Source: Phenylobacterium sp. (lineage in GTDB: Bacteria; Pseudomonadota; Alphaproteobacteria; Caulobacterales; Caulobacteraceae). Taken from it: 64,000 nt of DNA. Below the pieces are notes generated by a model. It saw nothing but the letters and a program-made list of their open reading frames with translations. It was not told the origin of the DNA and searched no databases. Made by a program: the position numbers and the translations under genes. This document shows, piece after piece, positions 42,950 through 52,154 of the stretch. How positions within the stretch are numbered: the stretch's first letter is position 1; the number at the start of each line of letters is the position of its first letter. The stretch is taken from NCBI GenBank assembly GCA_018001015.1, contig JAGNIV010000010.1, positions 24,649-88,648 on the forward strand, given 5' to 3'.

Positions 42950-44227
42950 TTACAGGATGTTGGCCTCGGTCTTCAGGCGACGGACCATGTCCAGGGACAG
43001 GTAGCCGTCGGCCGTGAGCCCCCGGGACTTCTGCCAGCTCCGCAGGGCGTTGCGGGTATTGACCCCCACCACCCCATCCGGCGCGCCCGGGTCGAAGCCC
43101 AGCTGGGCCAGGGCTCGCTGGGTGACGATGCGGTCGCCGATGGACAACGCGGTCTCGTAGGGCCACGGCTTGATCACCCCGTCCATGCCGCCGAACCGGT
43201 CGGCCAGCAGGCCGACGCCCAGCGCATAGGTGGTGGCGTTGTTGTACTTGCGGATCACGAAGTGGTTGGGGAACAGCAGGAAGGCGGGGCCCTGCGCGCC
43301 GGTCGGCGTGATCAGCATGGCCTTGGCGCCGGCGTCGGCGCTGCTCCAGGGCAGGCCGTCGGAGCGGCGCACGCCGTGCTGGGCCCACCAGTCGGGAATC
43401 TCGCGCGGGCCCTCGGTCAGGCTGTAGTCGAAGCCGTCGGGCACGGTGACCTCGCGCGCCCAGCCTTGGCCCCGCTGCCAGCCGCCCTTGGCGAGCAGGT
43501 TGGCGGCCGAGGCCAGCGCATCGGTGCTGGAGCTCCAGACATCGCGCCGCCCGTCGCCGTCGCCGTCCACGGCGGTGGCCAGGAAGCTGGTGGGAATGAA
43601 CTGGGTCTGGCCCATGGCCCCGGCCCAGGAGCCGCGCAGCTTGCTACGGGGGAATTCACCGGACCCGATGATCCGCAGCGCCGCCATCAGCTGGTCTTCG
43701 GCGAAGGCCTGGCGGCGGCCCTGGGCGGCCAGCGTCGCCATCGAGCGCACGACGTCGAAGTCCCCCAGCACCGACCCGAAGCCGGTCTCCATGGCCCAGA
43801 TGGCCAACAGGATGTCGCCGGGCACGCCGTAGCGCGCCTCGATGTCCGTCAGGGTCGAGACCATGGCCGGCTTGCGGCGGGCGGCGATGGCCACCCGGTC
43901 CTCGCTGACCACGCCCTTGATGTAGTCGCCGAAGGGCTTGGCGAATTCCGGCTGGCGGGTGTCGAGGCTGTTGACCCGCGGATCGGGGGTCAACCCGGCC
44001 ATTTCGCGGTCCAGGAGGCTGGCCGGCAGGCCCGCCTTGACCGCGCGAGTGTAGAAGTCGCGGGCCCAGTCGTCGAAGCTGCGGTCCCCCGACACGGTCG
44101 GCGGGGTCACCGGGGCCGGAGCCTGGGGCGTGGGGGCCGGCGGGGCAGGCGTCACCACCGGCACCAGATTGGTGGAGGGGTCGGCGCAGCCGGCCAAGAG
44201 CAAGACGAGGAAGACGCGACGATCCAT
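42950..44227 (-). CDS. Lytic murein transglycosylase, MltB family
   Basis: A 425-residue lipoprotein: lipobox LAGC with Cys14, a Pro-rich tether (residues 22-45), an MltB-type catalytic domain with Glu147 in AIWAMETGFGS, and a C-terminal peptidoglycan-binding domain from about residue 362 (AQLGFDPGAPDGVVG, ALRSWQKSRGL). It cleaves glycan strands in the periplasm, anchored to the outer membrane. Convergent with the MFS gene. Confidence 0.88.
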   Translation of the reverse strand: MDRRVFLVLLLAGCADPSTNLVPVVTPAPPAPTPQAPAPVTPPTVSGDRSFDDWARDFYTRAVKAGLPASLLDREMAGLTPDPRVNSLDTRQPEFAKPFGDYIKGVVSEDRVAIAARRKPAMVSTLTDIEARYGVPGDILLAIWAMETGFGSVLGDFDVVRSMATLAAQGRRQAFAEDQLMAALRIIGSGEFPRSKLRGSWAGAMGQTQFIPTSFLATAVDGDGDGRRDVWSSSTDALASAANLLAKGGWQRGQGWAREVTVPDGFDYSLTEGPREIPDWWAQHGVRRSDGLPWSSADAGAKAMLITPTGAQGPAFLLFPNHFVIRKYNNATTYALGVGLLADRFGGMDGVIKPWPYETALSIGDRIVTQRALAQLGFDPGAPDGVVGVNTRNALRSWQKSRGLTADGYLSLDMVRRLKTEANIL

Positions 44228-44301
44228 GCCGCCAACTTAACGGTCGGAGCCGCCGTTCTCAATCACAAGCCCGTCAAGGGCGAGCGGAGGCTGGGGCCGG
44301 C

Positions 44302-44928
44302 TCACGCCGCGAAGCTGAGCCTAAGCGTCGTGAGGCTGGTGTCCCGCAGGGGCGTTAGGTCCATGTCGGGGTCCAGCAGAAGCTGCATGGACAGTCCAAA
44401 CAGCAGGGCGCCGGTGATCAGGGCCGCGGCGCCGGCGTCCATGCCTGGGCGCACCACGCCCTCGGCCTGGCCCCGCAGGAAGAAGGCCTCCAGGGCCAGT
44501 TCCACCTGCTTGTGGGCCTCCGCGAAGGGCGCCCGCAGTTCCGAGACATCCGCCACGGCCGCGGCCAGCACGACGAAATAGGCCCGCAGTTCGCCGTCGC
44601 GGTCGAGGGCCGACAGGAAGACCTCGACATAGGTCAGGACCGCGTCGAGGCCGTTCAGCTCCTCGATCCGGCGATCCTCCAGCAAACCGCCCAGGCGGCC
44701 CTGCAGCTGGTTGATGAGCGCCTCGATCAGGCCGCGCTTGGATCCGAACCTCTGGGTGACCAGGCCGCGGCTGTAGCCGGCCCGAGCGCCGATCTTCTCG
44801 AAGGTCGCCGCGCCCATCCCGTGTTCCACCACCAGCTCGGCGGCCGCCGCCAGCAGGCGGCGCTCGGATTCGTCGCGGCGGTCGGCCTGGCTTCGGCGGG
44901 CTTTGATCTGCGTCAATGTCGTGACCAT
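44302..44928 (-). CDS. TetR regulator of the P450-rubredoxin unit
   Basis: A 208-residue TetR-type protein with a helix-turn-helix at about residues 16-62 (ERRLLAAAAELVVEHGMG, YSRGLVTQRFGSKRGLIEAL). The frame could start at a TTG at 44964, but that would run through a perfect palindrome; ATG 44928 leaves it free as an operator. It is divergent from the P450 gene and should repress both itself and that gene. Confidence 0.8.
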   Translation of the reverse strand: MVTTLTQIKARRSQADRRDESERRLLAAAAELVVEHGMGAATFEKIGARAGYSRGLVTQRFGSKRGLIEALINQLQGRLGGLLEDRRIEELNGLDAVLTYVEVFLSALDRDGELRAYFVVLAAAVADVSELRAPFAEAHKQVELALEAFFLRGQAEGVVRPGMDAGAAALITGALLFGLSMQLLLDPDMDLTPLRDTSLTTLRLSFAA

Positions 44929-44944
44929 GTTGCGAATTCTAGAA

Positions 44945-44959
44945 AGTTGTTGGACAACT
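44945..44959. promoter_or_regulatory. Palindromic operator AGTTGT-TGG-ACAACT
   Basis: A perfect 6-bp inverted repeat with a 3-base centre, in the 86-bp gap between the divergent TetR and P450 genes. Size and position fit a TetR-family binding site controlling both promoters. Confidence 0.65.
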
Positions 44960-45014
44960 AACAAGTGAGCTGCGCGCGAACGACGCGGCTCCGGAAACCG
45001 GCCGGGAAACGCGC

Positions 45015-46289
45015 ATGACCATTCCTTCCGATATCGCCCAGACCATCATCGACCCCCGCGCCTATGCCGACGGCAAGCAGGTGGACGACGCCTTCGCCTG
45101 GCTGCGGCGCGAGGCTCCCCTGGAGCAGGCCCAGCCTGAGGGTTTCGATCCGTTCTGGGTGGTCACCCGCCACGCCGACATCCTGGAGGTCGAACGCCAG
45201 AACGAACTGTTCCACAACGGCGACCGCTCCACCGTGCTCACCACCATCGAGGCCGACAAGAAGGTCCGCGAGATGATGGGGGGCAGCCCGCACCTCGTCC
45301 GGTCCCTGGTGCAGATGGATAACCCCGACCACATGGCCTACCGGCGCCTGACCCAGGGCTCCTTCGTGCCGCAGAACCTGCGGGCCCTGGAGGGCCGGAT
45401 CCGCGAGATCGCCCGCGGCTTCGTCGATCGCATGGCCGCCCACGGCAGCCAGTGCGACTTCGCCCGCGACGTGGCCTTCCTCTATCCGCTGCACGTGATC
45501 ATGGAGGTGATCGGGGTGCCGGAGTCAGACGAGCCCCGCATGCTGAAACTCACCCAGGAACTCTTCGGTAGCGCCGATCCCGAGCTGAGCCGCAGCGGCG
45601 GCGCGGCCCAGACCACCGACCAGGGGGTCGACTCCATCCAGTCGGTGGTGATGGACTTCATGCTCTATTTCAACGCCATCACCGAGGACCGGCGGGTCAA
45701 TCCCCGAAGTGACCTGGCCAGTGTCATCGCCAACGGCACGGTCAACGGCCAGCCGCTCGGCCACCTGGAGGCGATGAGCTACTATATCATCGCCGCCACC
45801 GCCGGCCACGACACCACCTCGTCCACGACGGCCGGCGCCCTTTGGGCGCTTGCCGAGAACCCCGAGCAGTTCGCCAAGGTCAAGGCTGACCCGGCCCTGA
45901 TCCCCGGCCTGATCGAGGAATCGATCCGCTGGGTGACGCCGGTGAAGCACTTCATGCGCACGGCCACCGCCGACGCCGAACTGGCCGGCAAGAAGATCGC
46001 CAAGGGCGACTGGATGATGCTGTCCTACCCGTCGGGTAACCGCGACGAGGCGGTGTTCACCGATCCCTTTAAGTTCGACGTCGAGCGCACCCCCAACAAG
46101 CACGTGGCCTTCGGCTACGGCGCCCATGTCTGCCTGGGCCAGCACCTGGCGCGGATGGAGATGCGGATCCTCTGGGAGGAGCTGTTCGCACGCCTGGAGT
46201 CGGTGGAGCTGGACGGCCCCCCGCGCAACATGGCGGCCAGCTTCGTCTGCGGACCCAAGTCGGTTCCGATCCGCTTCAAGATGCACTGA
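45015..46289 (+). CDS. Cytochrome P450
   Basis: A 424-residue soluble bacterial P450. The heme-binding loop FGYGAHVCLGQHLAR gives Cys373 as the thiolate ligand; the I-helix has AGHDTTS for oxygen activation; EESIRW is the ExxR motif. It hydroxylates an organic substrate, perhaps a steroid, terpene or fatty acid; the sequence does not decide. A rubredoxin gene follows 15 bp after its stop, in place of the more usual ferredoxin, and a TetR regulator is divergent. Confidence 0.9.
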   Translation: MTIPSDIAQTIIDPRAYADGKQVDDAFAWLRREAPLEQAQPEGFDPFWVVTRHADILEVERQNELFHNGDRSTVLTTIEADKKVREMMGGSPHLVRSLVQMDNPDHMAYRRLTQGSFVPQNLRALEGRIREIARGFVDRMAAHGSQCDFARDVAFLYPLHVIMEVIGVPESDEPRMLKLTQELFGSADPELSRSGGAAQTTDQGVDSIQSVVMDFMLYFNAITEDRRVNPRSDLASVIANGTVNGQPLGHLEAMSYYIIAATAGHDTTSSTTAGALWALAENPEQFAKVKADPALIPGLIEESIRWVTPVKHFMRTATADAELAGKKIAKGDWMMLSYPSGNRDEAVFTDPFKFDVERTPNKHVAFGYGAHVCLGQHLARMEMRILWEELFARLESVELDGPPRNMAASFVCGPKSVPIRFKMH

Positions 46290-46304
46290 GGACGGTCGGC
46301 GCCC

Positions 46305-46475
46305 ATGCCCTTCAAGACCTGGCAGTGCCGCACCTGCGGCTACATCTATGAGGAAGAGTACGGTGATCCCGGCGAGGGACTGGCGCCGGGAACCCGCTGG
46401 TCGGAGATCCCCGACAGCTGGATCTGCCCCCTGTGCGGGACCGCCAAGTCCGAGTTCGACATGATCGAGCTGTAG
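46305..46475 (+). CDS. Rubredoxin
   Basis: A 56-residue protein with the full rubredoxin iron site: CRTCGYIYEEEYGDPGEG at the N-terminus and WICPLCGTAKSEF at the C-terminus, giving CXXC plus CXXC. Length and motifs are standard. It is encoded 15 bp after the P450, so it is probably its electron donor, or partner of a shared reductase encoded elsewhere. It is short enough to be missed by automatic calling. Confidence 0.9.
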   Translation: MPFKTWQCRTCGYIYEEEYGDPGEGLAPGTRWSEIPDSWICPLCGTAKSEFDMIEL

Positions 46476-46506
46476 GGCGATCGATGACCGATCCGATGGA
46501 TTTCCT

Positions 46507-46604
46507 CGTCATCCCGGGCGACCCGCAGGGGAGACCCGGGACCTAGGGGGATTGGTCGCGGCCCCTGGGTCCCGGCGCTTCGCTTCGCTACGGCCGGGAT
46601 GACG
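46507..46604. repeat. Nested palindromic repeat between the rubredoxin and rpmJ genes
   Basis: CGTCATCCCGG (46507-46517) is the inverse of CCGGGATGACG (46594-46604), and inside them CCGGGACCTAGGGG faces CCCCTGGGTCCCGG with one mismatch. The CATCCCGG/CCGGGATG ends resemble dispersed palindromes common in Caulobacterales genomes; a partial relative (GAAGGCCGGGATGATCCGG) lies near 38100. Confidence 0.6.
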
Positions 46605-46755
46605 GGGTGTGGTGCTGAGAGCGGAGCGCGCGCGCCATCCGGCGCGCAGGCCCCGGATGTCTCCGCGCCGTTGACTCACCCGCCAGCGCCTCGTATATGC
46701 GCCGGCTCTTGTAGACACCCCCGGGCGAGAGCCTGGTCTTTAAGAAGATACGGTC

Positions 46756-46881
46756 ATGAAGGTTCGAAGCTCGCTCAAGTCGCTCAAGACGCGTCACCGC
46801 GACTGCAAGCTCGTGCGCCGCAAGGGCGTCGTCTACATCATCAACAAGACCAACCCGCGCTTCAAAGCCAAGCAAGGCTAA
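46756..46881 (+). CDS. rpmJ: 50S ribosomal protein bL36
   Basis: A 41-residue basic protein, [20 protein letters not shown] then [20 protein letters not shown], which is the zinc-less form of bL36. Length and ending are standard. Binds 23S rRNA in the large subunit. It stands alone behind a repeat element, 17 bp before the HAD gene. Confidence 0.93.
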   Translation: MKVRSSLKSLKTRHRDCKLVRRKGVVYIINKTNPRFKAKQG

Positions 46882-46898
46882 GGCCGCCGGTTTCCCAG

Positions 46899-47501
46899 AT
46901 GCCCAAGGCGGTCATCTGGGACGTTGGTAATGTGGTCGTGCGCTGGAATCCGCGCACGCTCTACTCTCAGATTTTTCCAGAGCCGGTCGCTTGCGACCGG
47001 TTTTTGTCGTCGGTCTGCACGATGATCTGGCACGTGAACCACGACCTGGGCGTCACCTTCGCCGAGAATCGCGTCGCCTTGATCGAACAGCACCCGGAAT
47101 TCCGAGCCGAGATCGAGGCCTGGGAGACCCGCTGGTGGGACATGTTCTCCGGGACCATCCCCGAGAGCGAGGCGGCCATCGAGGCCCTGCACGCCGCCGG
47201 CGTCCCGCAATACGGCCTGACCAACATGTCGGAAGAGACCTTCGAGGGCACCATGGCCATGAGCCCGGCCTTCCGACGCTTGGCCGACATCGTGGTCTCG
47301 GGCCGCGAGGGGATGATCAAGCCCGACCCCCGCATCTATGCGCTCACCTGCGAACGCTTCGGCCTAGCGCCGCAGGACATCTTCTTCATCGACGACAGCC
47401 TGGCCAACGTGACGAGTGCGCGGGCCTTCGGCATCGACACCCTGCACTTCACCGATCCGTCGGCTTTACGGCCGGCGCTTGAGGCGCGCGGCCTGCTCTA
47501 G
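46899..47501 (+). CDS. HAD family hydrolase
   Basis: A 200-residue haloacid dehalogenase-like protein. WDVGNVVVRWNP holds the motif I position; note the nucleophile is the first Asp of DVGN and the usual second Asp is replaced by Asn, a pattern common in this subgroup. GLTNMSEE is motif II, KPDPRIY motif III and FIDDSLANV motif IV. Probably a small-molecule phosphatase or phosphoglucomutase-like enzyme; substrate unknown. Confidence 0.8.
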   Translation: MPKAVIWDVGNVVVRWNPRTLYSQIFPEPVACDRFLSSVCTMIWHVNHDLGVTFAENRVALIEQHPEFRAEIEAWETRWWDMFSGTIPESEAAIEALHAAGVPQYGLTNMSEETFEGTMAMSPAFRRLADIVVSGREGMIKPDPRIYALTCERFGLAPQDIFFIDDSLANVTSARAFGIDTLHFTDPSALRPALEARGLL

Positions 47502-47561
47502 GCTCGGAACCCTCCGCCCCGGCGGATGTTGTGAAGCGGTCCCATCCCCGAGGAGCTCGCC

Positions 47562-48014
47562 ATGAGCACCCCCCACGAACACGCCGTGAAGGTTCTGAAC
47601 AGCCTGATCGAAACCACCCTCGACAGCGCCAACGGCTACAAGGAGGCCGCGCACAGCTCGCAGGACGGCCAGTACAAGACCATGTTCAGCGAGCGCTCCC
47701 TGAAGCGCATGAAGATCACCGGTGAGCTGCAGCAGGAGGTCCGCACCTTCGGCGGCGAACCGGAGGACGACCAGTCCGTGCTCGGCAAGGCCCACAACAT
47801 GTTCGTCGATCTGAAGGCCGCCGTCCTCGGCCACGACGAGAAGGCCATCGTCAACGAGGTCGAGCGCGGCGAGGACTTCATCAAGGCGAAGTTCGAGAAG
47901 GCCCTGGCGGAGGATGACCTGCCGGCCACGGTCCGCGAGGTGGTCAGCCGCGCCTTCGCCGACATCAAGTCCGACCACGACTCCATCAGCGCCCTGAAGA
48001 AGACGCTGAACTAG
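47562..48014 (+). CDS. DUF2383 (PA2169-type) four-helix protein
   Basis: A 150-residue helical protein of the DUF2383/PA2169 family: VKVLNSLIETTLDSANGYKEAA, the EVRTFGGEPEDDQSVLGKAHN block and the acidic ERGEDFIKAKFEKAL match the ferritin-like fold. These proteins are stress-associated in proteobacteria; some may bind metal. A GAGGAG site precedes the ATG. It ends at a hairpin shared with the convergent lipoprotein gene. Confidence 0.75.
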   Translation: MSTPHEHAVKVLNSLIETTLDSANGYKEAAHSSQDGQYKTMFSERSLKRMKITGELQQEVRTFGGEPEDDQSVLGKAHNMFVDLKAAVLGHDEKAIVNEVERGEDFIKAKFEKALAEDDLPATVREVVSRAFADIKSDHDSISALKKTLN

Positions 48015-48020
48015 CAACAG

Positions 48021-48054
48021 GGCCCGGCTCCGGCGTGCTCGCGGGAGCCGGGCC
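48021..48054. terminator. Bidirectional hairpin terminator
   Basis: A perfect 11-bp stem, GGCCCGGCTCC against GGAGCCGGGCC, between the convergent DUF2383 and lipoprotein stops. No strong T-run on either side, so efficiency is uncertain. Confidence 0.6.
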
Positions 48055-48061
48055 TCGAAGC

Positions 48062-48331
48062 CTACTGCGTGTTGGCTGCCGCGTCCGCGGCGGCGTCGGC
48101 CTTGCGGGCGACCGTGCCGGCGGCGGCTTCGGTATTGGCCGCGGCGTTGTCCATCGCCACCGCGGTGTTGGCGGCGGCGGCGTCAGCGTTCGCGGCGGTG
48201 TCATTGGCGGCCGAGGCGGCAGCGGCGCCGGCCTGGTCGGCGGCTTCGGCCGCATGGTTTTCGGTCTTCTGCGAGCAGGCGGCGAGCGCCAGGCTGGCGA
48301 CGGCGGCCGAGATGATCAGGGTCGTGCGCAT
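48062..48331 (-). CDS. Alanine-rich small lipoprotein, third paralogue
   Basis: An 89-residue lipoprotein. Lipobox ASLALAAC with lipid Cys19, then SQKTENH and an Ala/Asn/Asp-rich mature part (AANTAVAMDNAAANTEAAAG). It shares build with the pair at 1-639 but has more Asn and no strict heptads. Start at 48331 has GGAGAAC seven bases upstream; ATG 48343 lacks this. Function unknown, likely an envelope structural protein. Confidence 0.8.
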   Translation of the reverse strand: MRTTLIISAAVASLALAACSQKTENHAAEAADQAGAAAASAANDTAANADAAAANTAVAMDNAAANTEAAAGTVARKADAAADAAANTQ

Positions 48332-48623
48332 CAAGTTCTCCATTCAAGGTTCGGCCCCGTCGGGCGTCGACGGAAGCTGGCAAGCTCAACTGCTGAACCG
48401 CGACTTGGATGCATGCTGGCGAGTGGTTCGTCACCCGCCGGGTCGAAGACCATCTGATCCGGCGACCTGCGCCGCGCTCGCGCGTTTGGGAGGACAGGTC
48501 ATGGGGACCGCCGCGGTGTCCCGCCTCAACCGATCACCCCGGCGAAGGTTCAGAGCAGATGACAGGGGCCAGCCCCGAGGCTAGTGTCCGCCGCTTTCCA
48601 GCCTCTCCTTTCCGCGAGCTCCC

Positions 48624-48890
48624 ATGGCCGACGACGCTTCCCACGCTGACATCCTGAACCAGACGGCCCAGGGCCAGCTGAAGAGCATCATCGAGCGCAT
48701 TGAGCGCTTGGAGCAGGAGAAGTCGGAGATCGCCGAGCAGATCAAGGAAGTCTTCGCCGAGGCCAAGGGCAACGGCTTCGACGTCAAGATCCTCCGCAAG
48801 GTGATCCGCATCCGCAAGCAGGACGCCGCCAAGCGCCAGGAAGAAGATGCGATCCTGGATCTCTACCTCTCCGCGCTCGGAGTGATTTGA
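48624..48890 (+). CDS. gapR: Nucleoid-associated protein GapR (DUF2312)
   Basis: An 88-residue DUF2312 protein, the GapR family of Caulobacter and relatives. [20 protein letters not shown] forms the long dimerisation helix, and [20 protein letters not shown] the DNA-facing basic helix. GapR binds overtwisted DNA ahead of replication and transcription and helps chromosome replication. It is translationally coupled to the next gene: the TTG start lies inside the gapR stop. Confidence 0.93.
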   Translation: MADDASHADILNQTAQGQLKSIIERIERLEQEKSEIAEQIKEVFAEAKGNGFDVKILRKVIRIRKQDAAKRQEEDAILDLYLSALGVI

Positions 48891-49213
48891 AGCAGGGCCC
48901 GCCAGATCGGAAGGCGCAGGCCCAGCGGGCCGCGCTGAACGCCCTGCGTCGCGCCCAGCGCGCGGCCGACAAGGCGGGCGTCAAGCTCTCCGACTGGGAG
49001 GGCGAGTTCCTGGAGTCCGTCACCGAGCGGGTGAAGACCTACGGCCGCGCCTTCGCCGATCCCGAGAAGGGCGGCGCAGGCGAAGCCTTCTCGGTGATGC
49101 AGCACATCAAGCTGAAAGAGATTGTCGCCAAGGCCAAGGGCGAGCCCCGCTTCCCGCCCAAGCGCGGCGGCGGCTTCAAGCGCCGCGGCAAGCCTGAGAC
49201 CAAGGGCGACTGA
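48887..49213 (+). CDS. Hypothetical protein coupled to gapR
   Basis: A 108-residue, strongly basic protein with a helical first half ([42 protein letters not shown]) and a Gly/Arg/Lys-rich C-terminal tail ([17 protein letters not shown]). Its TTG start overlaps the gapR stop (TTGA), so translation depends on gapR. The tail suggests nucleic-acid binding. I do not recognise a named family; co-expression with GapR hints at a nucleoid or replication role. Confidence 0.7.
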   Translation: MKQGPPDRKAQAQRAALNALRRAQRAADKAGVKLSDWEGEFLESVTERVKTYGRAFADPEKGGAGEAFSVMQHIKLKEIVAKAKGEPRFPPKRGGGFKRRGKPETKGD

Positions 49214-49218
49214 CCCCC

Positions 49219-49590
49219 GTGATCGACGAGGACTCCCTGCCGGCCCTGGTGGCCCGCGCGCGCCGGGCGGCCCTGACCCTGAAGGCCACCACCCATCGGC
49301 AGGGGCGGGCCAAGCATGCCCTCTATGTCGTGCTGCTGGAGGATCGCCGCCGGTCCCCGCCCTGGGGCTTCTATGTCGGCGAGACCTCGCGGGATCCCGA
49401 CCTGCGGTTCGACCAGCACAAGACCGGATACAAGGCGAGCCGCCAAGTGAACCGCTTCGGCGTGCGCCTGCTGCCCGAGGTGGTGGAGCATCTCAATCCG
49501 CTGCGTCGCTGGGAGGCCATCGAACTGGAAGCCGCCCTGGCCGAGGTCTTCCGCGAAGCCGGCCTGCCCTGGGTGGAGGGCGGCCACTAG
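49219..49590 (+). CDS. GIY-YIG nuclease family protein
   Basis: A 123-residue protein with a GTG start. ALYVVLLEDRR and GFYVGETSRDPDLRFDQHKTG fit the GIY-YIG core (the GIY and YIG strands as LYVV and FYVG, the Arg and His on the following helix), and EAIELEAALAEVFRE supplies a late acidic residue. The small stand-alone size resembles UPF0213-like proteins, whose activity is unproven. Third gene of the gapR unit. Confidence 0.65.
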   Translation: MIDEDSLPALVARARRAALTLKATTHRQGRAKHALYVVLLEDRRRSPPWGFYVGETSRDPDLRFDQHKTGYKASRQVNRFGVRLLPEVVEHLNPLRRWEAIELEAALAEVFREAGLPWVEGGH

Positions 49591-49654
49591 CCGAACGCGG
49601 GTCGCGGAACCTCAGGCGCGTCGGAGACGTAAGGAAGGGTGACAGGAGTTCATC

Positions 49655-49747
49655 ATGCCTTTGCCCTTTGCCCTCTCCCTCTGGTTCCACGTCATGTGGG
49701 GCGCCGCCATGCCCGCCGTTTCCGAGACGCCGGCGCTGCCGGAATAG
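49655..49747 (+). CDS. Possible 30-residue small protein
   Basis: ATG 49655 has AGGAG seven bases upstream and opens a 30-residue frame, MPLPFALSLWFHVMWGAAMP then AVSETPALPE. It is hydrophobic and fills the gap between the convergent nuclease and tacA genes. Good ribosome-binding site but tiny length; reality uncertain. Confidence 0.35.
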   Translation: MPLPFALSLWFHVMWGAAMPAVSETPALPE

Positions 49748-49752
49748 TGACT

Positions 49753-51249
<1,497 letters not shown>

Positions 51250-51428
51250 TTGAAAACACCCACCAGAACCGGGCGCCGCCACATGGACGAGGCCTCTTGT
51301 TGACCCGGATTGATACAGGCCTTGGGTAAAGGACGCGTTTCGGAGTCCTGAGTCGGGGGTTAACGGCGGGGCTTGCGCACGGCCAAGCTTGGGCGCTCAC
51401 TTCCCGCAAAACGGGGGAGGACGCGCCG

Positions 51429-52076
51429 ATGTTCGTGGGCCACTACGCGGCGGCACTGGCGGCCAAGAGCGCCGAGCCGCGGGGACCGCTCTGGACCTAT
51501 GTCCTGGCCTGCCAACTGGTGGACGTGGCCTGGGGCGGGCTGATCATCACCGGGGCTGAACGGCTGAGCGTCGATCACAGCCTGCCGGGCAGCGCGCTGG
51601 TGCTGGAGCACATGCCCTATACCCACAGCCTGCCCGGCGCCCTGGCCTGGGCGGTGGGCGCCGTCATCCTCGCCAAGCTGATCCTGCGCCTGCCCTGGCG
51701 GGCAGCGGTGTTCGTCGGCCTGGTGGTCTTCTCCCACTGGATCGCCGACTTCCTGGTCCATCGGCCCGACCTGGAGCTGTGGTTCGGCGGCGAGAAGGTG
51801 GGCCTGGGGCTTTGGAACTACCCGGTCCCGGAACAGGCCCTGGCGATCGGGCTGCTGGCCCTGGCCGCCGCGGCCTGGGCCTGGCGGCGGGGGACCCTCA
51901 ACCAGTCGCTGTGGCCGGTCCTGGCCTTTGTGAGCTTCCTGCTGGCGCTGCAGATCGTGGGTCTGCTGTTGCCCGCCAATCCCGATCCGGTGGGCTTGGG
52001 CGCGACGGCCATCGCCTCCTACCTGGTCGCCACGGCCCTGGCCGCCCTGGTGGAGCGGCGGGGCAGGGCGGTCTGA
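51429..52076 (+). CDS. Integral membrane protein
   Basis: A 215-residue membrane protein with about six hydrophobic segments. MFVGHYAAALAAKS at the start, HMPYTHSLPGAL in the middle and FSHWIADFLVHRPDLE place His and Asp residues on the membrane surface, reminiscent of YdjM-type metal-dependent membrane hydrolases, though no name is certain. It is divergent from tacA. Function unknown. Confidence 0.65.
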   Translation: MFVGHYAAALAAKSAEPRGPLWTYVLACQLVDVAWGGLIITGAERLSVDHSLPGSALVLEHMPYTHSLPGALAWAVGAVILAKLILRLPWRAAVFVGLVVFSHWIADFLVHRPDLELWFGGEKVGLGLWNYPVPEQALAIGLLALAAAAWAWRRGTLNQSLWPVLAFVSFLLALQIVGLLLPANPDPVGLGATAIASYLVATALAALVERRGRAV

Positions 52077-52154
52077 CGCCACGTCACCGGTTGCGGTGAC
52101 AAACACCACGCGCATAGTGACGACAGGGCCGGAAGACACGGTCGGGAGGACATC

